Of a stretch of 64,000 nucleotides of DNA, positions 11,524 to 21,485 are shown piece by piece. The notes under the pieces are model-generated. The model was not told the DNA's origin and did no database searches. It worked only from the letters and a program-made list of their open reading frames with translations. Source of the DNA: Lithobates sylvaticus (taxonomy: Eukaryota > Chordata > Amphibia > Anura > Ranidae); NCBI GenBank assembly GCA_028564925.1, contig CM053033.1, positions 206,959,607 to 207,023,606 of the forward strand, read 5' to 3'. The position numbers and the translations under genes were made by a program. Position 1 is the first letter of the stretch. Every line of letters begins with the position of its first letter.

Positions 11524-12670
11524 TTAAGAACAAACCTACAGTCCCTATCTTGTTTGTAACCCGGGGACCGCCTGTATGTGATATTGCTAATGGACATCAT
11601 CCCTAGTAGTTTAAGAAAACGTTCTATTTTCAGAAAATTAGATCCGCTGCATAGAGATGAACTAGCAATTAAAACATTGCCTACAGAACAGTTTCCGATT
11701 TTAGGCTGACTTTGCCAAAGTAGAAAGCGATGACCCTGTTTACAAATTGCATAAACAGACAGGCTTTTGAAATGGAAGCATTGCAATTCTCAAACGTGCA
11801 GGGCACCATTGCCAATAGATTATCCAGACAACTTTCAAAAATTAAAAATGTTCTTTCCTTTGTGTAGCGGCCCTAGCCCTCGATGGGGCGGCCTTGACTT
11901 TTGGGCTTACCTCCGATTGGCTGGTCGATGAATGTTCAGGGGTTCCCAGGGTTAGTACCCAACAACTTTGGATGCTGACACAATAAAAGTCCTTTTAAAG
12001 GTTTTTATTCTTGCAGTGGTAACAATAAAACACAGTCTTAGACAGGAATAGAGGTCAAGGGTGAAGAAACTCAGGCACACTAAACTGCTGACATCCGAAA
12101 ATGTCTTTTATCAAACCCAGAGAGTAGCCACTCGCAGCTGGGTACTTCAATGTCAGACGAACCTCTAGCCAGAGGTATGGCAGTCAACAATGTGATCCGG
12201 AAACTTGTTAAAAGTCTCTGACACAGAATGAACTTGCAAACCGAAGGTGAATAGGAACCCTTCTCACAATACCTGGAACTTTCTCCTTGGCAGTACTGTG
12301 GAAGTGCGGATTCTGTAGTGTCCAAACAACTTAGCAACCAGGCTCCTCTTGAGATGCCAGCTTGTTGGCCCTCCTCCGAACAGTCCTCCCCCGGTCACCT
12401 ATGCGAGCTGTGGTGCCCCTCCAGTGATAAGAGCACACCAGGACGCCTTGAATCCTCCTTCAGTTACTGGGCCTCGGGATAACCGGCTCTGAGACTCGAG
12501 AACAGACGGATCCTTGCCCCAGACCATGCGGGTTGGTGGGGCTAGTCAAATTGACCATGCTGCGGGACGGCCAACATTCCCAAGCCCGGGACCCCTCACG
12601 GGCTACCCCGGTCCAGAACCAGGAAACAGGACTGCGGCCGAACTCCGAACACATGACTTCAGCACCTTAA

Positions 12671-13233
12671 AGCGGTTCTACACCCATTTCATTTAGTAAA
12701 TCTCTTTGCCTTCCAAATCAGGCAAAGAGTACTAAATGAAATGTTTTTTTTTTTTTTTTTTTTTTACTTACCTTGTAATTGAAGACTTCCGGTCTTCTCC
12801 CTCTGCGGCGGCGGGCGGGGTCTTGCGTCGATCGTCGTCACGCCGCACTGTCTCCTGGGATCTGGTGTCATTGATCCCAGGAGTCAGTGCGGGCATCTTC
12901 CGAAATCTCGCGAGATTTCGGCCACATCTTCCGAAATCTCCCGAGATTTCGGCCGCATCTGCCGAAATCTCGTGAGATCTCGGCAGATGAGCCGTTACTG
13001 CGCACGCGCGAGTAACGGCAGTGCATGGTGGGCCATCTAAAGTCCCTGTGGGTGTTTCACATGCCCACAGGCAAGATGGCCCCCAGCACTAAAGAAGAAG
13101 ACGAGGAACTTCATCGGACGAAAACCGGCGGCGATCGAGATGGAAGATGGAACAGGTGAGTCCCCTAATAAAGGTAAGCACACTTTATATTACATCCTTA
13201 AAAAAAAAAATTTTTTCAGAGTGCAGAACCGCT
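12671..13233. mobile_element. TTAA-flanked MITE inside the solo LTR
   Basis: TTAA at 12667-12670 and 13234-13237 borders ends AGCGGTTCTACAC and GTGCAGAACCGCT. The body matches the 10952-11523 copy: CATTTCATTTAGTAAATCTC, the T run, GGGATCTGGTGTCATTGATC and the CGCG palindromes are in the same order. Confidence 0.9.
12906..12977. promoter_or_regulatory. Second array of TCTCGCGAGA-type palindromes
   Basis: TCTCGCGAGA at 12906-12915 is followed by TCTCCCGAGA (12937-12946) and TCTCGTGAGA (12968-12977), with 31-bp spacing as in the sister MITE. The conservation of three sites in two copies shows that the array belongs to the family. Confidence 0.6.
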
Positions 13234-13913
13234 TTAAGTACCCTTCCCCGGACTACACAGCGGGGCCAGAGGCACCCACTGATTGGCTCCGGGGAAGACT
13301 GATACCTTAGACGTCCAACCAGGCCTGGTTCTAGGCCTGTCATGTGTACCTCACTGCACCCATGACCAGGCAGAACCCTAGTACAGCCCAGCCAAACTGA
13401 TGCCAAAATTAACCTGTACAATTAACCCTCAGAACCCCATTACTGTTCTGAGGGAAAAACTAAATTTCCACATATAGCGTACACTTTGAAAAGTGTCCCC
13501 GCTACATTTGCAAAATCAGAACCAGAAAATGCAGGTGTTACTTTAGAAGTCTCTAGTCTGTAAAATGTATCTGCATGTGGAGTACCTAAAACACTTTCAT
13601 CATTTTCTCTGAATCATTGGCAGGATTGTAAGATATATCATTCTCCTCCATTTCAATATTTACTGATGACTCCTGGCTGCAAATGATTGATATTGGAGTG
13701 CCACTTTGCAATGCATCTGTAATTAGTTGGTCATCATGTTTGTCTGGTTTTCTTTAGTTAAATCAATATTTTTCTTTTTTTTTTTCTTTTAATGAGCTGA
13801 ACAAATCACACTGTGGACAATGCTGTTTTTTTTTTATTATGGCAACCAAAGAACGGTAATGTTCCAATTTTTTTTTTTTTTTTTAGTATTGATGTAAAAA
13901 TCTGTCATAACAC

Positions 13914-14320
13914 CCTTAGGCTTGATTCACATCTATGCATTTTGCTTTTGAGCGTTTTTGCAGTGCTTTTTGCGGTGTTTGGACACGCGTTTTAACGCGA
14001 TTTTGCCACAATTTTGCTTAGCAACCAGCTATATACAGTGTAAAAAAATAAAAAATAAATAAAATAAAAAACGCAAATCGCGCCAAAATCGCGGTAAAAA
14101 CGTCCCCGACCCTTTCCAAAAACGCAGAGGCACAAAAATGCATCGATGTGAACATGTTCCATAGGAACCCATGTTAAAAATTTTCCCTGCATTTCTGCAA
14201 AATGCATCAAAAACGCACTAGTGTGAATGGAGCCTTAGGCTCGATTCACATCTATGCATTTTGCTTTTGAGCGTTTTTGCAGTGCTTTTTGCGGTGCTTG
14301 CCGCGTTTTTGGAGGGGATC
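13914..14320. mobile_element. MITE with a partial second copy joined to its end
   Basis: A complete unit runs from TTAGGCTTGATTCACATC to GTGTGAATGGAGCCTTA (about 13914-14236), and the left 80 bp of the same unit start again at once (GGCTCGATTCACATCTATGC). The body contains GCGTTTTTGC and AAACGC motifs facing each other. Confidence 0.75.
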
Positions 14321-14762
14321 TTGAATGCTTTAGGCTCCTGCATGAGATATGTAAATTTCCTGTCACTCACAGCCAGGGCGAGAAACCAACATCTATTTCT
14401 CTGTCTGACTGTTTTTTATCTCACTGAAAAAAGATAAGACTGCTCAGAGCTTGAATAACTCTTCATGGCAAGACTGGGCACAGATGACATGAACCTATAC
14501 TGCACAAGGTGCAAGCCTTAATTTAAAATTGGGTCCACTTTATGTTACTAGGCTAGGTGTGTATGGGCACAGGATAGCATGCTGGGGAGGTTATTGTAGG
14601 AAAATATGCATGTAGCCCAAAAAGGGAGCTGGAAAAACTTACAGCATGCATGAGGTCAAAGAGGACATTCACAGCATATTACAATATTGATAATTATGTA
14701 ATCAAAAAATAAAAACAACATTAGCAAACAGAAATACATAGAATGTGATCTTAAATAAAAAA
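14321..14762. other. No gene recognised
   Basis: A/T-rich single-copy-looking sequence without long frames or clear terminal repeats. Confidence 0.6.
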
Positions 14763-15488
14763 ACCTAACCTAATTTAGTCCTTCTGCAGCACTTGAATGA
14801 TGGCTGAGCAGGTCTCTGAAATAATGACTCCCAGAGCCTGGGGGGAGATCCCAATAGTAAACTTCAGATCCTGAAGGCTTCTCGCCGTCGCCAAGTACCA
14901 CAAGGTGGCTATGAGCCTTTGTTCAGGAGTGATGGAAAGCCGCATACCAGTGTCCTGCTTCTGGATATATTGGCTCACTAATGCCAAGAGGTGGTGAAAG
15001 CAGGGATCCGGTCTCTGGAGATAATTGTGAAAATCATCCGGATTATGCTCCTGGAGCTCCCGCAGCAAAGGCATATGGCATAATTGCTCACGATTGAGCA
15101 ACCAATTTTTGGTCCAAGAACTCCTCTTCCTCCTGTTCCTGGAAAGGACTTGGTTCAAAGCAATGACTTCTAGCCCAAAATTGGGCATGTTCTCTCCTCT
15201 TATTTCGTAACATTGCTGGTTGATGAACGTTCGATCAGGAACGATCTGAAAATCGCGAATCAACGCTCACCATACTTCTACTAACACGAAAATAACAGAA
15301 GGGGCCCAAGGGGTGGCGCTCGAGAAATTAACTTCCTCTTTATACTCTTGTAGTACATCACCACGTTCGTGTTTGTCCAACAACAATTTGCGGATAGTTA
15401 GTATGCTAGACAAAATCCTGCACATGCGCTTTTGACAAAAATCAGACGCTCGGTCGTACAACAATCGAACCGTATGTACGAGGCTTAA
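14763..15488 (-). pseudogene. Truncated PIF/Harbinger transposase (HARBI1-like) with its 5' terminus
   Basis: Minus-strand frame 14775-15263 gives 162 residues. The diagnostic segments are RNRRKRSSWTKNWLLNRE, a basic N-terminal motif, then LLRELQEHNPDDFHNYL, ITPEQRLIATLWYLATARS and ISPQALGVIISETCSAI, the helix-turn-helix-like region before the nuclease domain of Harbinger transposases. The DDE nuclease half is absent, as the frame stops after VLQKD. Upstream sequence runs to 15488 and ends in a terminus with CCGTATGTACGAGGCTTAA, closely like the ends of the six MITEs here. These enzymes cut and paste at TWA targets with a partner Myb-like protein; this copy cannot. Confidence 0.85.
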
Positions 15489-16140
15489 GAGTTTCAATTT
15501 TTATGCAATCAGGCAGGCCCTTGCACTACGTGGTTTTGGTAAACCTGAAGACAAAAATCTGCAGAAAATCTAATAGTGTGTATAGGCTGGCCATACACAA
15601 GCCTCTTTAGATTCTATACACACTATTATGTCGCCTACACACGGTCGGAATTCTCGTCGGAAAAAGCTCTGATGGTTTTCCCGTCGGAATTCCAACGGAA
15701 TTTCGCTCAAACTGTCTTGCCTACACACGGTCACACCAAATTCCGACAGTCAGTAACACACCGGCATAAAACACGTTCGACAGCACTATAAAGGGGAAGT
15801 TTAATGCTTCTGAGCATGCGTCGAATTGTTTCCGAGCATGCGTCGGAATTTTGCGTGTCGGAATTGCATACACACGATCGGAAAATCTGATAGAAAGGTT
15901 TTCCGTCGGAAAAATTGAGAACAGGTTCTCAATCCAAAGTTCGTCGGAAATTCCGACAGAAAAAGACCGATGGGCATACACACGGTCGGAAAATCCAATG
16001 AAAAGCTCCCATCGGACTGTTTCCATCGGAAATTCCGACCGTGTGTACGCCGCATAAGGTTTTCTTCAGATTTTTGTCTTCAGATTTACCAAAACCACGT
16101 AGTGCAAGGTCCTGCCTGACTGAATACAAATTGAAACTCT
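15489..16140. mobile_element. Inverted-repeat element split by a Harbinger MITE
   Basis: AAGAGTTTCAATTTTTATGC at the left and its inverse ending TTGAAACTCTTAAG at the right are each followed inward by a block with CTTGCACTACGTGGTTTTGG and its complement. The two arms are separated by the MITE at 15627-16057. A relative lies at 28171-28330. Confidence 0.7.
15627..16057. mobile_element. Harbinger MITE
   Basis: Ends GCCTACACACGGTCGGAATT and AATTCCGACCGTGTGTACGC are inverted. It shares GAGCATGCGTCGGAATT and TTGAGAACAGGTTCTCAA with the copy at 46291-46710, forming a second subfamily. Confidence 0.85.
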
Positions 16141-16572
16141 TAAGCCCCATACACACGAGCGGATTATCCGAGGACCAGGTCCGTCGGATCATGTCCGTCA
16201 TACTTTGTCTGATGTTGGTTTTGCGTACACACGGTTGGACAAAGTTGTCGGAAAATCCGATCATTCTGAACGTGGTGACGTTTGTTGCCTACGACGGGAC
16301 TACGTAGAGGCTAGTAGCCAATAGCTTTGGTCTTGTAATGTGATCTGAGCATGCATAGCACTTTGTCCGGTCGGAATTCGCTACACACGATCGGATTTGG
16401 TGTGATCGGACTTTGTTGTCAAAAAATCTATCCAGCAGGAGATAGGACTTTGTCCGTCAGACAATCTGATGGAAACTGTCCGATGGTGCCTACACAAGGT
16501 CTGATTTTCCGACAACATTGTCCGATAGGACAGAATCCATCGGAAAATCCTACCGTGTGTATGGGGCTTTAA
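16141..16572. mobile_element. Harbinger MITE
   Basis: The unit starts TAAGCCCCATACACACGAGC and ends CGTGTGTATGGGGCTTTAA. Its interior is the same as the 8331-8758 subfamily. It abuts the previous element. Confidence 0.85.
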
Positions 16573-17277
16573 GGTGTGACCTCATTATATGGATTTGTAA
16601 ATCTAAAGACAAAAATCTGCAGAAAATCTAATAGTGTGTATGGGGTTTTACTCCAACTATGGGTTGCAGGCTAGAAATTTGCTCGATTTCCCCATCAACA
16701 CAGACAGCGTTCATGCGGAAATCTCTCCAGCGGGGCCATCGTCTTCTCCCGGCAGGGCTGGGAGGGCGATAATTGCAAGGGAATCCAGCAGGCTTGTTGT
16801 ACCCAAGCTGATCGATTGATCATCTTGGTACATTCAGCCTGTCCATTAACAGTTCCAATCTCGGATGGTTAATGCTAAAGATTGGCAGTGTGTATGGCAC
16901 GCCTGAAACACTGAATGTATCTTTTTTGGAGTGGACTGTTTTCTATGTGTGATGGAAAGTGATTCCCATCTTATCTCACATTGAGCAGATATGTTTTAGA
17001 GCAATGTTGGCAATGGTTACAGTAAAAACAACAGCACACACACACCCATGTGACTTTACCCACTCATATGACTTTACCCACCCATGTGACTTTACCCACT
17101 CATATGACTTTACCCACTCATATAACTTGGCCCTTTCTTTAGAGGCAATCACTCCGTTTGCATTCATTGTGATTCAGTTTTACCCTTTTACACACAAATA
17201 CCAGCATATTCTACACAAATGTAGAAAAATACAAACTGTGTTCATGGCAACCAATCACATGCCTTATTTAATGCTAT
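16573..17277. repeat. No gene; 18-bp minisatellite at about 17040-17130
   Basis: Five units of TGACTTTACCCACTCATA, some with CCCATG, are clear at 17040-17130. The rest is unassigned apart from a short MITE end near 16600-16650. Confidence 0.7.
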
Positions 17278-17825
17278 TTAACCACTTCAGCCCCAGAAGA
17301 TTTGGCTGCTGGATGACCAGGCCATTTTTTGCGATTCGGCACTGCGTTGCTTTAACTGACAATTGCGCGATTGTGCGACGCTGCACCCAAACAAAATTGA
17401 CGTCCTTTTTTCCCACAAAATTTTTTGGAGCTATAAACATAAAAAGAGCGACAATTTTGAAAAAAACACAATGGGGGTTATTTACGAAAGGCAAATCCAC
17501 TTTGCACTGCAAGTGCACTTGGAAGTCGCTGTAAACAGGGGCGGGCTGGGCCGGGGGGCAGGGTGGAAATTTCCCCCCAGGCCGCCTATCTTGACATTAA
17601 AACGGCCGTGGCGGTGTTCTGTCATAAATTTCAACTTATCAAATTCGGAAACTTATGACAGAACAGCGGCCACCGACTGGCTGTATGGTTGCTGCTGCAC
17701 TGCACTCTGGGAGTTGTAGTCCGGCAGCGCTCGAGTTCCTGGCGGTGGGAGGAACTCGGCAGCGCAGAAAACTACAACTCCCACCTCCCAGGAGTCTCAG
17801 AGGCAGCTGTCAGGGCGCATGACAT

Positions 17826-18947
17826 TTATAAACAAAGGAGAGAAATACTCAGCGCAGTCATGCAATAAATAATAAAATAAAATAAAATATAACCCTAGAA
17901 TGCCTGCTGACACTCAAGGTAAATTCAGGAACACCTCATATAGACTCAAAAAATGTAATAGTGCAGCGCAAAAAGATAATCTAAGAAATAAATAAATATA
18001 AAATCGCATATAATCGCATAAAATGATCATGGAATGTCCCAGAAAGAATCATTAAAATTGCAGAGATATTAAATATAGTTGCAAGAAATGATCACGGACT
18101 GTCCCAGAGATAATCATATATGTAGTCCAAAATATAAAGTGCAAGTGCATGAAGACTAAATGCAGCTTTAAGTGAAGTGATGACAAAATTGTCCAGTAAA
18201 ATATTAGTGCTGGTGATCCCTTCACCGAATAAAGTAAGGGTGGCCTCTCACCTCCCTGCTTCGACCTACAATAGGTCACAAAGCAGTAAGTAGTGGGTTA
18301 AAACTCTGCTCTCTCACACCACCAGGAATTCACCCGCGGCCATCTTGGAGTTTTCTATTGTACACATTCAGCGCTGGCACTCGCGGTAGAGTGCCGATTA
18401 ATGTGAGTGTATTTCCTATGTGTGTTATTTGTGCATATTAAATATATTCAAAACGGAGAGCACTAGATTGTGCCCTCTTACTTTACATATGTATGCTGCT
18501 ACTGCTGGAATTTTGGTGAGGTTGCTGCTGGAGTATTGTGAAACTTCCCCCTGCTGGAGATGAATTCCTGGTGGTGTGAGAGAGCAGAGTTTTAACCCAC
18601 TACTTACTGCTTTGTGACCTATTGTAGGTCGAAGCAGGGAGGTGAGAGGCCACCCTTACTTTATTCGGTGAAGGGATCACCAGCACTAATATTTTACTGG
18701 ACAATTTTGTCATCACTTCACTTAAAGCTGCATTTAGTCTTCATGCACTTGCACTTTATATTTTGGACTACATATATGATTATCTCTGGGACAGTCCGTG
18801 ATCATTTCTTGCAACTATATTTAATATCTCTGCAATTTTAATGATTATTTCTGGGACATTCCATGATCATTTTATGCGATTATATGCGATTTTATATTTA
18901 TTTATTTCTTAGATTATCTTTTTGCGCTGCACTATTACATTTTTTGA
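17826..18947. mobile_element. Retroposon-like insert with 388-bp inverted arms
   Basis: GGGCGCATGACAT, 13 bp, flanks the insert at 17813-17825 and 18948-18960. Arms 17945-18332 and 18561-18948 are inverted copies that I read as differing at one base, around a 228-bp loop; 119 bp lie outside the left arm. Both arms contain the same 75-codon frame, which is an effect of the repeat and not a gene. The variable-length target duplication suggests target-primed insertion (LINE or Penelope type). Confidence 0.85.
17945..18332 (+). repeat. Left arm of the inverted repeat
   Basis: It begins CTCAAAAAATGTAATAGTGC and ends CCACCAGGAATTCA. The single visible difference from the other arm is AGAAAGAATC here against AGAAATAATC there. 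Confidence 0.9.
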
Positions 18948-18948
18948 G
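18561..18948 (-). repeat. Right arm of the inverted repeat
   Basis: The reverse complement of the left arm, starting TGAATTCCTGGTGG and ending at the target duplication. Near identity implies recent origin or gene conversion between the arms. Confidence 0.9.
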
Positions 18949-19129
18949 GGCGCATGACATGCCAGGGGAGGAGGTGCGTCACGTCACACGTGACCTGAGC
19001 GGTTGTTGGCTGGGGCCGTACGCTGGCTTGGAGGAGTGGCAGAGAAGAGGTGACAGATTCATCACCCCCCTCGAAGAGAACGTGCAAGGCAAGGACCTGG
19101 CTGTGAGACAGACACCCCCAGCTGACCCC

Positions 19130-19905
19130 TCACATCCCATGGGCACTGATCAAACTGCACTGATGATGGGCACTGCACTGGTAAGGCTGCATTGTTGGGC
19201 ACTTGTCAAACTGCACTGATGAGGGGCACTTAAACTGCACTGATGATGGGCACTTAAACTGCACTGATGATGGGCACTTAAACTGCACTGATGATGGGCA
19301 CTTAAACTGCACTGATGAGGGGCACTTAAACTGCACTGATGAGGGGCACTTAAACTGCACTGATGATGGGCACTGCACTGGTGAGGTTGCTTTGATGGGC
19401 ACTGATTCAGCTGCACTGATGGGCACTGATCAAGCTGCACTGATGATGGACACTTCACTGGTGAGGCTGCATTGATCGGCACTGATGCCTGGGCACTGTC
19501 TGCACTGACGAGGCGGCACTAATCAGGCTGCACTAACTGCACTGATGGGCACTGATCAGGATGCACTGATACCTGGGCACTGGTGAGGCTGCATTGATCA
19601 GCACTGATCAGGCTGCACTGATGGACATGGTATGCACTGGTGTGGCTGCACTGATCAGGATGCACTGATGCCTGGGCACTGTCTGCACTGGTGAGGCTGC
19701 ATTGATCAGCACTGATCAGGCTGCACTGATGGGAATGGTCTGCACTGGTGTGGCTGCACTCATGCCTGGGCACTGTCTGCACTGGTGAGACGGCACTGAT
19801 CAGGCTGCACTGGTGAGGCTGCACTGGTAAGGCTGCATTGATGGGCACTGGTGAGGCTGCATTGATGGGCACTGGTGATGGTGAGCTGATAAGGTGGTTC
19901 ACTTC
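19130..19905. repeat. GCACTGATGATGG minisatellite
   Basis: The tightest part (19205-19375) has units of about 26-27 bp, GGGCACTTAAACTGCACTGA plus TGAT or TGAG. Flanking units are degenerate. Long frames through it are repeat translations. Confidence 0.9.
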
Positions 19906-19924
19906 AGCCCTGGAAGTGGTTAAA

Positions 19925-20085
19925 CTATCAGTGCCACCCATAAGTACCCATCAGTGCCACCCATAAGTACCCATCAGTGCCGCCTATTAGTGCCACCTAT
20001 CAGTGCCCATCAGTGCCGCCTATCAGTGCTCATCATCATTGCCACCTCATCGGTGCCCATCAGTGCTGCCTTTAGCGGACAGATC
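19925..20085. repeat. CAGTGCC minisatellite plus TTAA-family tail
   Basis: Units such as CCCATCAGTGCCACC repeat, as also at 22330-22630 and 31690-31985. The sequence then passes into GGACACTTTTGACAC and GGGAAGGGGTTAACACTAGG, part of the TTAA family. So the array belongs to that family and lies here inside the hAT element. Confidence 0.75.
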
Positions 20086-21177
20086 GGACACTTTTGACAC
20101 TTTTTTGGGGGCCATTGACATTTATACAGTGATCAGTGCTAAAAATAGCCATTGACTACTGTATAAATGTAACTAGAAGGGAAGGGGTTAACACTAGGGG
20201 GCGATTAAGGGGTCAATTGTGTTCCCTGGGTGGTGTTTCTAACTGGGGGGATTTACTGACAGGGAGTAGAGAGAGAGAGATCGCTGTTCCTGATCACTAG
20301 GAACAGCAGATCTCTCTCTAACTCCCCTGTCCGAACGGGGATATCGCGGACATGTGCATCGGCTCTAGTGTCACGCCGCATAGCAGGGGAGCCAATCTGC
20401 CGCTGTATAATGACGGCGGCTGGTCGGCAAGGTGTCAATGGGCCACTTGACTGGACTTGCCCCCCAGGCTTAAGGCTGCCAGCCCTCCCCTGGCTGTAAA
20501 TCTAAGGTAGATCTGAAATGAGTGGAAGCTCTGCTGATTTTATCATCCAATCATGTGCAAGCTAAAATGCTGTTTTTTATTTTCCTTGCATGTCCCCCTC
20601 GGATCTACAGTGACTGCTCTTCCAAGTGCACTTTCAGTGCAAAGTGAATTTTCCTTTAGTAAATAACCCCCAATATTTTGTACTTTTTACTATAATAAAT
20701 ATCCCCATTTTTTTTTTTTTTCTAATTTTTTTCTAAATTTAGGCCAATATGTATTCTTCTGCATATTTTTGGGAAAAAAATATCGCAATAAGCGTATATT
20801 GATTGGTTTGTGGAAAAGTTATAGCGTCTACAAAATAGGGGATAGATTTTATGGCATTTTTATTATTGTTATTATTTTTTTACTAGTAATGGTGGTGATT
20901 GCGACATTATGACGGACATTTCGGACACTTTTGACACATTTTTGGGACCATTGGCATTTATACAGCAATCAGTGCTATAAAAATGCACTGGTTACTGTAA
21001 AAAATGTCACTGGCAGGGAAGGGGTTAACACTAGGGGGCGATCAAGGGGTTAACTGTGTTCTCTGGTGTGTGTTCTGTAGGGGGAGGGGACTGACCTAGA
21101 GGAAATGACCGATCATGGTTCCTAGCTATTAGGAACTCACGATCTCTGTGGCTATGTTGCGGAATCGGAAGAGTTAA

Positions 21178-21481
21178 CGTGTTATTTATTATTGGCCTTG
21201 GAGTTATTGCTTTGACATTTTTTTTTTGCTTGAATAATGATTTGATTTGGTTTTTTCTATATTTTTGGATGCATAGAATGCACTTTTTGGTTAAGTTCTA
21301 TTGGCAGTCTAATTTTTATTTTATTTTATTTTTATTTTTTTAATGCACAATAAAAGAAATGGGGAGAATATTACTTGGCTATGTGTTTTACTTCAAATGA
21401 CAGTTTGGGAGTAGGCAGTTAAATGTTAAAAAATACAATGTACAATTGACAAGGGACACCAACATAGTTGTATCTTTGATC
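21178..21481. other. No gene recognised
   Basis: An A/T-rich stretch with AATAAAAG near 21350; nothing else distinctive. Confidence 0.6.
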
Positions 21482-21485
21482 TTAA

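Larger units (their letters stand above)
10165..11574. mobile_element. TA-flanked inverted-repeat element inserted in the Kolobok gene
   Basis: The ends are CAGGCAGTCCCC on the left and GGGGACCGCCTG on the right, with a TA duplication at 10163-10164 and 11575-11576. The inner ends hold TTACAAAC-type repeats. The complete small relative at 48532-48848 also sits between TA pairs. TA duplication suggests a mariner/IS630-type mobiliser. Two MITEs are nested inside it, which leaves a core of roughly 430 bp. Confidence 0.85.
11863..13506. mobile_element. Solo LTR of an LTR retroelement (fossil)
   Basis: The segment starts TGTAGCGG and ends CCGCTACA, with TTTG on both sides (11859-11862 and 13507-13510), a 4-bp target duplication. 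It has AATAAA-like signals near 11980-12030 and no internal coding region. Without the MITE nested at 12671-13233 it is about 1.08 kb, a plausible LTR length. It sits in the Kolobok gene. It is non-functional; orientation and exact family were not settled. Confidence 0.6.
9010..13790 (-). pseudogene. Decayed Kolobok-type transposase gene, interrupted by two large insertions
   Basis: Minus-strand remnants lie in the order expected of one gene. A weak acidic N-terminal part is at about 13510-13790. CKQGHRFLLWQSQPKIG and GNVLIASSSLCSG lie at 11580-11790. DGQCDSPGFNAKYYTYSF, VSIICTDRHGTIRKL and FDIWHMAKLVGAK lie at 9730-10140. A C-terminal part with MVARTQLSILEHN is at 9020-9340. These blocks resemble Kolobok (THAP-associated) transposases, which move TTAA-flanked elements. 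The fragment 9360-9710 connects them but is full of stops. The reading is broken by many changes and by the insertions at 10165-11574 and 11863-13506. Family identity comes from remembered conserved motifs; a terminal inverted repeat for this element was not found. Confidence 0.75.
17536..20492. mobile_element. hAT-type element with perfect 8-bp target duplication
   Basis: GCTGTAAA occurs at 17528-17535 and again at 20493-20500. The element starts CAGGGGCGGGCTGGGCCGG and ends GCTGCCAGCCCTCCCCTG, so the ends are inverted repeats. The 2957-bp interior has no transposase. It includes a GGGAGTTGTAGT-type segment, a 1.1-kb foldback insert, two GCACTGATGA / CAGTGCC minisatellites and a TTAA-family tail. 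Confidence 0.9.
17473..20671. mobile_element. MITE-type element inserted in copy B
   Basis: Terminal repeats GGGGGTTATTTACGAAAGG and CCTTTAGTAAATAACCCCC extend about 50 bp with some mismatches (CACTTTGCACTG is shared). AAT flanks both sides (17470-17472, 20672-20674). Most of its present length is the hAT element inserted within it. Confidence 0.85.
17282..21173 (+). mobile_element. TTAA-flanked repeat, copy B, hosting a three-level nest
   Basis: The left end TTAACCACTTCAGCCCC is at 17278. The sequence runs to 17472, is interrupted, and resumes at 20672 with AATATTTTGTACTTTTTAC. It then continues with GCGTATATTGATTGGTTTG, a TTACTAGTAATGG block and GGGAAGGGGTTAACACTAGG. The right end is unclear; a TTAA at 21174-21177 is a candidate. 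No coding sequence. Confidence 0.7.

Noticed and set aside
11863-13506. DNA transposon instead of LTR, because TGTAGCGG / CCGCTACA is inverted
   Set aside because: The inverted match is only 8 bases, has TG...CA ends and a 4-bp duplication, and the element has polyadenylation-like signals, so an LTR is more likely; not certain.
18052-18841. Identical 75-residue frames on opposite strands (MTYCRSKQGGERPPLL...)
   Set aside because: They are the two arms of the inverted repeat; no codon conservation or family match supports a protein.
19130-19941. Frames of 90-140 residues rich in CTDDGHLN or HQCSLSAPHQ
   Set aside because: Translations of a 26-27-bp minisatellite.
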